This document shows positions 49,685 through 60,836 of a DNA stretch of 64,000 bases, piece after piece. Position 1 is the first letter of the stretch; each line of letters begins with the position of its first letter. The notes beneath the pieces are model-generated. The model did not search any database and was not told the origin of the DNA. It saw only the letters and a program-made list of their open reading frames with translations. A program made the translations under genes and the position numbers. This DNA comes from Gyrodactylus bullatarudis (lineage: Eukaryota; Platyhelminthes; Monogenea; Gyrodactylidea; Gyrodactylidae), in assembly GCA_012064415.1 (NCBI GenBank), contig SSNU01000294.1:558001-622000 (forward strand). Direction: 5' to 3'.

Positions 49685-51808
49685 TTATATGTCTAAGCTT
49701 TCAATAAAATATTCTTCCTTTCTCTCAAGTTTAATTAGTGTAATCCAATTTGCGAAAGATTGTAAACAAACTGAGTCCTCTTCTGGTTTGAAGCTAATTT
49801 GACACGAAGATTTCTGTTGGTATCTTTCCATGATTTTATTCCAAGTGTCAGATATATCCTCGATAATCCCTAGGTAAAATGAATTTTTAAAGATTATTTT
49901 CATGTATAACCAACCCATTGAATACGCTGAACCCAGAGCAGCTCCCAGGCTGCCTGCCTCATCTCCAGTTTCTCTCTTTGTTTCTAAATCGCACAAATTT
50001 GCAATGAACTGCATTAACCAATCACATTTGCTTACTCCTCCAACAACACTTAATATTTTGAGTTTTTCATCTATATAGAATTAATTTCACGTGTTCAAAC
50101 TTACATCGGTTCTCATACTCATTTATCATTGATTTTACACAAAATCCAATATAGGAGAAAATACTTCTTGCCACCAATGACTTGATTTCAGTATCAAAAT
50201 TTTCATACGAGTCGATACTGAAGTTCTCTTTAAATTTTTTAGGAACTATGAGACTATTTTTTTCGCAAGTTCCTTTTAAAAAATTTGATATACTTTCTTT
50301 TCTCGGTAGAAAATAGATAAAATCCGACTCGTTGTATTTGCCAGAGGATTTTAGAAGTTCTTCGAGGTTGCTGAAATCATCTCTGATTATTTCTAAAAGT
50401 TGTTGAATGTATTGCATACTTTTTTGTAAAAGAAAATCGACAAGAGGTCCACATTGCAAAAAGTGTGATTCAATAAAATACTCGGCCTTTTTAAATAAGG
50501 AATATGATTTAAGAAAGCTAGGGCTGAATTTTTTATTCTTGCTCATTCCGATCGTAACGTAAAATCCATTTGGATAAAGTATTCTGTCATTGTCAACTTT
50601 GATTGAGATAAATCCACCAGTACCCAGTATTAACCTTGCAAATTTTTCATCGGACGATGATCTTGGAATGCAAGCAGCTTGTGTATCTCCAACCACACAT
50701 GATATTGTACAATCAGGATACAAGTCTTTGATCGAATCAATTTCTATTTTACCAAATTTATACCTAACGAAATAATTAATAATGACTCATAAATAGTGAA
50801 AAATACCCATTTAGGAAGTATATTTGCCAAATTTTATTACTCGAATCGAGTAAATTATTATTTCGTCAAAGCGTTATGTTATTGTTTAACTAAAATTTGT
50901 ATAAACATGCAGTAAGTAAATAAAAAAACTCAATAAATGAAAAAAACCTTTAGCTGCCTTGAGAAATACCAATTTTTGTAATGCATAATTATGAATAGGT
51001 TAATTAATTTGAGAATTATCACATAGACTTACAAGGTTGGATAGGGCGATGGCAAGATGAAAGGTTTTACTTTGAAAATATTGCACATTGTTTTTGACCA
51101 AGAAAGCTTAAAATCAATTTTATTTTATTGACAAAGATGAAGTATTCAGTTCATTTCATGAAATTATTTTATTACTTACACTATCAGGATTATAGAGTCC
51201 ACTAACTCCAGCGCAACTATCTTCAGTGGACCATTTTTCCTTGCCGGTCAAATTCCAGATTAACCAAGTTTCCAAACATCCAAATAAGTATTGTTTCTGA
51301 AGAAGTTTTTCTTTCAACTAAAAATTATTCCTATGAAACTCACGAATCGATCTCTTTTTATCAGAGAATATAATCGAACAGATAACATGTTAGATTTTAA
51401 TTCGAGGTTAGAAAGATATCTAAATTTTTCACTGCCTGTTACCCGATATATCAATTTCAAAATTTTTCTAAGATCATTCATCTTATTCTCATTGATTTCT
51501 GCTGCATCCTCATTAAGATCCGGGGAAGTATCTTGCCAACTTTGAAATTCTGTCACCAAGTGCCCATTAGTTTTATCCCAAATTAGGAATGAATTGCGTT
51601 GAACTGATATTCCCATACACTTGATTGATTCTGGGTTTTCTATCTTCTGTAGCAATTTTATGAGTTCTGTCAGAGTTTCATTCCCATTTATGATTCTAAA
51701 GTTATTATTCGAAACATATTGTAGTTCATTGAAATTTTTATCAAAAACTTTGACGGAAATATGTGAACTTCCAAAATCCAGACCAAGGATGTTATCACAA
51801 GTTTTCAT
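49685..51808 (-). CDS. GK5: FGGY carbohydrate kinase, glycerol kinase 5-like
   Basis: The five exons (51808-51344, 51317-51180, 51106-51033, 50763-50105, 50070-49685) give 573 residues. The FGGY kinase begins with LGLDFGSSHISVKVFD (phosphate-binding). CMGISVQRNSF followed by the SWQD segment closely resembles GK5, as do GCLETWLIWNLTG, VVGDTQAAC, LGTGGFISI, and a C-terminal VVGGVSKCDWLMQF and SLGAALGSA. The family phosphorylates glycerol or related polyols; GK5 itself has been linked to lipid metabolism. The ATG at 51808 lies eight codons before the first motif; an in-frame ATG at 51916 overlaps the OPA3 stop and is less likely. Introns are 26, 73, 269 and 34 nt. OPA3 ends 104 bp upstream on the same strand. 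Confidence 0.85.
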
Positions 51809-51912
51809 TTGAATCAGAACAAGAGAATGTGGTAAAACAAGAATTCTAAGTATATTTAATATACTATATTTAATAAAATAGATCTCTACAAATAATAAGT
51901 AATTAAAAAATT

Positions 51913-52427
51913 TCATTTTGCAGGTTTTTCTGACTTCAAATTGGAATTGGAAGTTTTGAGAGATTCAATCGTTCTGTTCAATTCTCTTATCTTTGCATCT
52001 TGAATTTCAACCATAATCCCAATCTCGTTGACCGAGTCTTTGAGTTCGACAAGTGTATCTGTCAATTTTTTTTCTTTGGCAATCGCGTTTCTACTCTGTC
52101 TGTTGTATTCAATGAAAACAATCGACCCTCCGACCATGAATACGAAGAATTCACCTAGCATTTCAGCCCCAAGTTCAACAGCTTGTTCTTCTTTGAGCCT
52201 GGTTACATTAGCAGGATTTCCAAGACCATAAATCACACTTTTCAGCTTGGCCTCCCAATAATGATAAACTAAGAGTTAGAAATTTATGTACTTTGACCTG
52301 GAGGAGCACACACATATTTTCTAAGAATAGGATTGCTTTTTGCTTTGATTTTGAGAAAATTCGAAAGAGGTTTGCTAAGTTGTTTTAAGGCTAGGGCTCC
52401 AAGCTTAAATATTGGAAAAGTAGCCAT
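51913..52427 (-). CDS. OPA3: OPA3-like mitochondrial outer membrane lipid-metabolism regulator
   Basis: Two exons, 52427-52292 and 52268-51913, give 163 residues (human OPA3 has about 179). Matching landmarks in order are FPIFKLGALALKQLSKPLSN, CAPPGQ joined to IYHYWEAKLK (as PPAQLYHW in OPA3), EQAVELGAEMLGE (the conserved AAELGAELLGE core), then a hydrophobic stretch FFVFMVGGSIVFIEY and a coiled-coil tail. The intron is only 23 nt (52269-52291). A 29-nt alternative using an earlier donor would replace GQI with V and match OPA3 less well. OPA3 acts at mitochondria and affects their shape and 3-methylglutaconate metabolism. Confidence 0.88.
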
Positions 52428-53029
52428 AAATTTCGAATTACTTCAGCATTAAAACAAATTGAGTGATAAAAAAATTTGAGTTTAATTCTATGGTTATGGC
52501 GAAATTTGAAATTCAAATTGACTGACTCACTGAAAGTCAGACTCAGTTAATGATTACGTTTGCATATCAATTATCATACTGTATCTGTATTAGAGGTAGA
52601 TAAAATTTTAATATCGCTTGTCTGAATCATAGATGATAGAAAATCCAATTTTAAATATACTAAAAACTAATATATCAAGCTATCTGTATTATTAATTATT
52701 GAACAGTTTAATCATATTTTTCATTTTCTAATAAGTCATTATACTATTATTTTTAATATTTTCGTTGCTACTATCCAGTAAACAATGGATAAGATTCATT
52801 GTGCTTACACGATCACTGATTATTCGATAAGTAATCAGTGATTAGGATAAGGAATACATTAAAGATCTAGGCTGTTTAATTTAGCGTTAATATATCAATA
52901 AACATATGTTCAAATTGTGACATGAAAAGATAGAAATTTACCCAATAGGTTTATTCAATAAAAATAAGTCTGTACATTTGATTGAAATCTATGAGACATA
53001 ATCTCATAAAAGAGTCCACTGAAACCGGT
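52428..53029. other. Intergenic between OPA3 and PTPN9
   Basis: Contains a near-perfect hairpin with 11-bp arms, atcactgatta ... taatcagtgat, at about 52811-52841. No gene is seen. It must hold the OPA3 promoter and the PTPN9 3' end. Confidence 0.45.
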
Positions 53030-56000
53030 TCACATATCATTAATAAATGACAACAACACTTGATGTATGAAAACATATTGTTTAGCTACCTGCACGGTGA
53101 GAGCTCTTTGTTTTCTTAATTTCGCTACAACGCCGGGAACATCTATCTGGCTGATTGATTTAGCCATTTTTAGGTTGATGTCAACTGCTGCAAAAGTACC
53201 GGTTCTACCGATCCCTGCAGAACAATGAACAACAATAGGCAACTTTTTAGGCTCATTAATAAGAGAGGAATACATTAGCTGATGTCGCTCATTTAAAGAA
53301 TTCACGAGACCAACAAAACTCTTGAAGGATTCAGTTTCACTAGGTACATCAAAATCTGGCCAAGCAACGTATAATAAATGCGTTAATTCCATAGGATCTT
53401 CTTTCTGAAATTATTTATGTATATGATAAAGACTTCGAATTTACTTGAAAAAATTTTATAATAAGCTTACGGGCTTTTGTAAATTTGTAAGTCTAAGAGT
53501 TGAACAAAAAACTTTTTCTTTTTCATTGAATTTTTCAGAAATCAATGCCACTTCAAAATTATTGGAGACAACTCTTAGACAATCCAATGAAGAAGTTTTT
53601 AAATCAGATTTGACAGGTTTTCTTGTCATAAGACTTTTAGCTTTTTGGAGTTCTGTATAAGAGTTGTATGCCATCTCACTTGGCCAATATTGACTGCATT
53701 TGATTCGATTACCTTCAATGACTCTGAAAAGATTAAAAAACAGATGATTTATTTCGGAAGTAAAAGATTAAAATCCATTAGATATTTCAATTATTAGTCT
53801 ACTAGAGAATTGATTTTATTCATGATAGTAGACATTTGAACATAAATTCTATGAAGAAACGTGGCCAGTTTAATTATAACTCAATAATAAACTACAATAG
53901 ACTCATGAGTTGAATGAAAAGATTGATGAATTGATTAAAGAAACAAAGTGAAAAATAAAAGTACAAGGTTTTTCATTTGCACGGAAGGAATCGATAAATA
54001 CACAAGGACATACTTGGTTAACATGACTATAACACCAGAGTTTGTTTCCCAAATCATTTGCCAGAAATGATCTACAGTTTCATCAAGTGGTCCTTGAGTG
54101 AAAATATAATTATATGGTCTATCATAACCATGAACCCAATTGGCATGAATGTATTGTTTATTTGATAATTGAACAATTGTATTATCAATGCACGGGACAT
54201 CACGATATCTATTCAAATGTCTATTTTCTGATAATCTGTGTATAAATGAAGAACTTTTAATTCGAATTAACTAATTCGGAAAAGGATCATATTTCTTAAC
54301 TAGAATAATTGAATAAGTTTTATTTAAGGCCAAAATTTTATGCAATTAAAATCTTCAAAAGTAACAGGATTATTTATACAGAATTAGAATTCTCTCCAAA
54401 ACTAGAATGGATAAAAACCTCTGATGAATCTCTCTACGTCTAATTAATTTATATTATTTAATAAAATAGTTATTACTGATTATACTCAAATATAGTAGTT
54501 ATTAAATGGTTCTAATGCGACTTTAAAATCTTTTGAGAATAATCCTTACTAATTAGGAATGAATTTGGGCTTTGCATGTATTTTATTAGGCTAATATTTT
54601 TCCTACAGTTATTATTCTTTTGATAAAAATGATGATTGTAAATATGAGGGTATACAATGTATATTTGATGAGAATGGCGGAAAAACGTTACGCTTACAAA
54701 TTGAGGATCTTTTCAAAGATCGATCGAAGTATACTTCTTTTGATATATCGGGAGGATAGCAAAAGTTATTTTAATTGAATAAAATAGGTACAAAGATGAA
54801 TTATTATATAGTTCTGAATAAAAAGTGTGAAAACTAGAAGCATCCAATCAAATTTTCCCAATATTCACAAATTCCCCCGTATAATAATTATTATTTTACA
54901 TGAAAATATAATTTATCGTCATTTCATTTATTAAAATTTACATTTACAAAGATGAATCGTTGGATAAACAAATTGAAAAGGGAATCAATTGAAATATGAA
55001 TTACAAATATAAATACTTCTAAAGATTAACTAATCCTGATCAGTTAGGTGGAAGAACTTTAATTAAAATCTAGTGGGAAACCGAGAAAATGAATAACTAA
55101 AGGCATACCAAGTAGAATAAACTAGTTATTTATTCAACGAGACAGATCTAAAGAATTAAATACACAAATTTGAGAGAAGAAAAAATCAATTTCTAACTTG
55201 ATCAAACTTATCCTCAAAATGGAAAGCAAAACTAAATTATATTTAGAGAAGAGACACTATTTTGCTTTTATTATCATTACGATGATGATGGTATATTCTT
55301 GTGTATTCCCCCATCAGAATGATACGACGATAGTTTATAGAAAATAAATAAAATGGTTTATGTGGTGAAAGGAAAAATAAAACAAGAAAAATGCAATAAA
55401 ACGTTCCACATTTTATATCAAAAAATCGATTGAAAGCGTTCAGATCACAAAAGAATAGCATTATTGATAATGCATCATTATCTGTAATTGATGGAGTACA
55501 GATTTTATGACTTACTTGAAGTTCTTGGCAGAGCCAGAGAAGGGATCACTTCGAAAGAGCAAGTCAAACTCTTGGGTTAAACCTGAATCTCCGAGTTTAT
55601 TGACACGTTTAACAAATTCTCCTATGGTAATCTTGGTTTTGGAATCACTTGTCGATACATCAAATTCAGAATTAAACTTTGTATTTTTCTCTAAAATAAA
55701 TGATAATATCAGAGTAAAAAAAGTTACTTGAAGAGATAACTTCCTTTGTTGCGTCAGAATTGACAATGGGTCTTGAGGAAAGTACTGTGCCAGACGTTGG
55801 TCGTTTACGAGAAATGTTTGTTTGGCTTATCTGATTTGTTAACGAAGCTGATGATATAGAAGAGGAAACTGTAGGAGATGAAGTTAGCTCAGTCATGTTG
55901 GAAATATCAGATTTATCAGGATAAATAACACTGGTTCCCATCATGGATGATACTCTTCTTTGAAGAGTTCCAGTACTGGGAGCATTTTTGATATCTGATG

Positions 56001-59000
56001 TATCACTTGACCCTTTTTTTCTGTCACTGATTGTCATATATCTATCATTACCCATCAAGCTTTTGTGTCGATTTAAAATTTCTGACCATGTGTTCTCTGA
56101 AATGAGAAAAATAATTCAATGAAATTATCATGACTATCAAATCTACGTATAAGAAGAGGTGATTTCGGATAATACGTTACAAATCTGCTACCTATTCAGA
56201 TGATACGAGGCTATTTTTATGGATCTAAGATGATAATATTAAGACAAAAATCAAAGTTTATCATTTATTCTATTGACTGATAGTATAGTATTTTAATTTC
56301 AATGACTTGAATAAAACTAAAAACCTAGTTAATGTATGTAGATGAGAATTCATTATTCTTACAAATTATTGAATATTCTTATCCTCGATTAGACAGAAAC
56401 ATAAATATTTTTGAATCCCATAATATAATAGCCTGATAAATTATAATTGTAATAATTATTACAATTAAGAGGAAAAATCTTTGTCAGATTCAAAGATTTG
56501 AACTAATTAAATGCTGATTTTAATGGGATCAGAATTAGGGCAAAGTAAAATGTTATAAAACCAATTAACAAATTGATCAAACTGATTAGAGCCAAATAAA
56601 ATGATGTATTTTTTCAGGTATGTACCAATACAAGTTTTGAAATAGTTTAGGTCAATAATCTGAACATCTAATTGAGAAGAGAAATGATCGGTAACAGACA
56701 AAATTAACAAAGTATTTACCAAAATACAAATTACAGGAATTTTGAATAAAAAACGATTCGATTAGAATAGAGAGACTATAGGATTAGAGTGTCATTTAAA
56801 TGTTAAAGAATTCTGAGATAAACATCATAGACAAAATGTACACTGGTCTATGGAGACGAAGAGGAGCATGTTCATTTCTGCATTTACATATGTACAATGT
56901 ACATACATTTAACAGTTGAATGATAATGATGATAGATAGATAATATTGATTTAACATTTATAGAATAAAATGTTTATCTAAACACTAATCTGGTATGCAT
57001 ACCAATGCATTAAATTCCCCGAATAGATTGAGAATAGAAATTGTTATTCAATAGACTTTAATTTTCCAGTACGTATGATTTATCTGTATTACGAATTAAT
57101 TTTGCCAGTATACTTTTCGGTCGGATATCATTAAAATAAACTTTTCTCTCTCACACACACATACTATGCATCATGTTGAAATTTCATCAGTAAGCCTATT
57201 GTGTACTTTTAATTCGTAGAATGTGCACAAGGTGAGACGAAGCATATAACCTATCCTATCCTTAGCTTATTGGATACATTTACATATATGCAACATGTAA
57301 AATGAATGAAAAAATATCCATGTTTTGAATCCTATCAAGATGATCTTACATAAAGTACAGATATTCAAAAGTTTGTAAGAATATACTATTCGAATCTTGA
57401 TGTATCGCTATGTGCGATTGTTAAAGAGGATTCTTACACTTCAAAGAAGAAGAGGATTCTTAGCTATTTTCCTTTCTAGGTAGCGATAAATATGCAGATT
57501 TCAGGTAAATTATTTTTCTTTTTACTCTCTTAGTTATATTGAAAGCCAATTATTTTTTTACCGAAAGACTGCAACTATTCTCAACTGACTTTTACAGAAC
57601 TAAATTTGAGATAATTGGAAATTTCAAATATTAAAATAGATTTCTTCAGGGAATATGTATGCAGAATGAACAATTGAAAAGTATTCCTTTCATTTTTTAT
57701 TGTGAAGTGGTTTTCAATCTTTACAAGATTCAGTATATACAGAATAATTCCACCATAATAAAATGGCTATTTTTCAAATTCATTTGGCTCAATACTCAAT
57801 TACAAATATATTCTTGGGAAATCAATAATATTGAAATATGACTAGATTAATTCTCGTGTCTATATATTGGATAATTTTATTTAGATTAGATTCATGTAAT
57901 GTAAAGAAACTTTGAGAAGTAGAATGACTAGGATTATGACAATCAGTTGAATTTCTTTCGAGCACCAAGATTCAAGTCTGAGAATTCAATATTATATGCG
58001 AATGTTATTATTAAAAGAGGAAATCTTAAGAAATGAATGAATATTAGTTTGAAAACTAATTTCCTTAATTTAAGAAAGAGGAAAGAAAGAAACTCATCAT
58101 GAAATCTTCAACTGCCTCTCACACCAATCTTTAAAAGTTTACCTCATATATTAATACACAAAAGAATAATGTTGTAATAATGGGGGGAATACTCTTTATT
58201 TCATCGTGAAATCGATAAAAGAACTTGAGAGGAGTCTTTTAACACTATTTATTCGATCTGGTGTAATACAGAAAGTATATTCTTTTCAAAAAGTATTAAA
58301 ATAACATAAGGAAATAATTCATTCATCAGGATTATATAAATATGGAGGACTTTAAATTCAGCTAAATAATTCTATATATCAATTGTTAAATAACAAATTT
58401 AACATATCAAATTGTATTGAAAGAATAGTACACATTTATCTTGATTGCCATTAGGAATTATCACAATTTAACTTTAATATATTCTCGTAATCAGAAATCT
58501 CTTTGAACCAGATTTCATTTAAAGCCCCCTGGGAAAATATTATCTCTCAACGATAAAAAATTATTTTTGTGTTAAAAGAAGGTGGGTATTTTTTCTTCGG
58601 ATACTATACTCTATTAGAGAAGTAAAATTAAAAATAATACTTGTTTTATTTATCAAAAATAGAGTTCAACTTTATAGTCAATACTACTCGAGGAGGAAAT
58701 GGTGTTAAGGGATAAAGGATTCAAGCAGAATTAGTTAAAATTTTGAGAAGAAAGCACTCACTCATTAATCAAGAACTTGAAGCATTTAGAATTAATGAGA
58801 GAATTGATCAAGAGATTTTTTAATGAAGGAAACAAAAAAATGACAAGACTATAAGGGTAGAAATTCTATGTGCAATGCTTTATCTGCACATAGGATATGG
58901 AATTGTATGCATGATATTTTCATTAGAATATATATAACATATATTTAAATAAATCAAATTGTATTTAGACAAGATATTGTTACATGTTGGAAGTAATCTC

Positions 59001-60744
59001 AAACATAAAAAAGGGTAAAACTTTCCTATGAAATTCTGTACTATATTATTGTCTTATAGTGATGGGATTATTCTTAGCTTGGTATACTTCATTATACATG
59101 ATCTTTTACTTTCAAATGACCTTTAATTACTATGATTCATTCATTCAGAGATTCAAGGAATTCGTTCCAAGAGCAGAAATGCAAAAGCTAATATTTTTGT
59201 TCTATTAATTACTTTTTTCCTCTTTATATAGCCAATTTTTTTCAGTTCATGTTTTATTAGTTTACCTGGAGAAATAAAGTTCATTCGTAAAAATTTTCCG
59301 AGATAATAGTAGGGAGGTATTCACTCTAAACAATTCCTAAATATAATTTGAATTGATCAAACTAATGATATTTATCCTACTAGCTTTTTGAAAATTAGCC
59401 AGACTCATTATGAGAAAGCTAAAGTTATTTCTTCCAAGTGAGCAAGTTTAATAATATATATATAAAATATTCAACCATAATTTGGAATGAGTATGAGAGA
59501 AAAATTATGCACATGTGATGGATCATTATTATAAAAAATGTTAACACTAATGAAGAAATAAATGCATGCATTAGATTTTTTAAATATATATTCATTTTTA
59601 AGGCTACTGCGTAGATAATTTGTTTATACTTCGAGAGCATGTCATAAAAACTCACCATTTTTGAATTGAACAGTTGATCTTCGGGATAAGGTGTAGGATT
59701 TGGAGTTCTTTTGAACTTTTCCATAACATGTATCATTTGAAGTTTTATCTAAAACTCTCAAATATTCTGGGCATTGTTCATCAGTTGATTTCATGTTCAA
59801 ATTTTCTTGAAAGTATTCCTCAGTTATCTAAATTAAATAATGTAAATTGAGAGAACAATATACTTACATTCACACCATTTCTCTCGAAGCAAACTCTCAG
59901 CCAATCTGAGTGACTATGCTCAAACTTTCCTCCAAGATACTTTGGCAGGATAGAAGAGGGAACATTTTTCACTAGAGTTGAAATATCCACCAAAAATGTC
60001 TAGATAAAAGATATAATATAAAAACATGAAACTTACTCGGTCTCTCATTTTTTCACGAACAAATAAGCGCATTACTTTGTATGGGGCTCGAAACCAGAAT
60101 GGAGGACAAAGAATTAGAATTTTCTTAATTTTTAGAGGGTAAGCGCCCATGAATATATTCAATAATCTTAGGGTCATTTCGTAATCAAAATTGGTATACT
60201 TTGATCCTATCATGTTGTATATTATTATTAAACCATTATTTGATATATTTTCACTGAAAGAATATTAATCAAATGAAATTACTCTTTAATAGCAGCATCA
60301 ATTTGGTAGAGAATACCCTTGATTATAGTGCTTTCATCGACAATGGATGGAAGGTGATGTTTTACGGTAAAAATAGCCAAGGTTTTGCCATCTGATTGCT
60401 AAATTTATGAGTGAATTGAAACTAACAATAACAGAAAATTTTTCAGAAAGAAGTTCTTTCTTGATGTTAGATTGCAAGGGATCAATGTTGTCTAACTTTA
60501 AATCTTCTCTTAATTTATAATTTAGCTTGAAAGATTCAAATGCACGAGGTACATTATCTTTTCGAAAAGTCAGAAACTGTTCGGCGATTTTATCTGTATT
60601 GTCATGATTTTTATTTGCATTCTTCAGATGATTCTTAATGAGTTCTGAGAGTATTTGTATATTTTCTTGACGACAGGAACCGCTTTCCGGTTTACACATC
60701 AGAGACATATTTTTTATTATGGAACCAAAAATTGGCCTGTACAT
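53030..60744 (-). CDS. PTPN9: Protein tyrosine phosphatase PTPN9 (PTP-MEG2)
   Basis: Ten exons join in phase (about 782 residues): 60744-60427, 60398-60283, 60253-60037, 59999-59868, 59827-59656, 56096-55728, 55690-55516, 54235-54014, 53723-53471, 53404-53030. The N-terminal half is a CRAL-TRIO/Sec14 domain (GLIIIYNMIGSKYTNFDYE, GAYPLKIKKILIL, PFWFRAPY, LPKYLGG), as in PTPN9. Then comes a serine/threonine-rich linker (exon 6) and a PTP domain with NRYRDVPC, YIHANWVHGY, FTQGPL, the WPD loop WPDFDVP and the catalytic P-loop HCSAGIGRTGTF. PTPN9 binds phosphoinositides on secretory vesicles and controls their fusion. The WPD loop has Asp where relatives usually have Gly. A later ATG at 60708 is an alternative start. 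Introns range from 28 to 3559 nt. Confidence 0.9.
56097..59655 (-). other. Large intron 5 of PTPN9
   Basis: This 3559-nt intron stands out against the 28-66 nt introns around it. Short open frames inside (for example 57659-57841 and 56507-56722) have no recognisable content. No repeat pair or nested gene was seen. Confidence 0.6.
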
Positions 60745-60836
60745 AACAAGAATTTTGAAAATTAAAATTTTTTTGTTTCATCGGGTATCCATCATAAATA
60801 TTTTTGCGTTTTGGCAAATGTATTACAATTACAGTA
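60745..60836. promoter_or_regulatory. 92-bp bidirectional promoter region between PTPN9 and VPS33B
   Basis: The two ATGs (60744 minus, 60837 plus) leave only 92 bp, so the 5' untranslated regions and core promoters must be very compact or overlap. No TATA box is clear. Confidence 0.6.

Noticed and set aside
59425..59736. Minus-strand frame of 103 codons starting MIHVMEKFKR
   Set aside because: It overlaps PTPN9 exon 5 in another frame; the phase-consistent frame ends at the GTGAGT donor at 59655.
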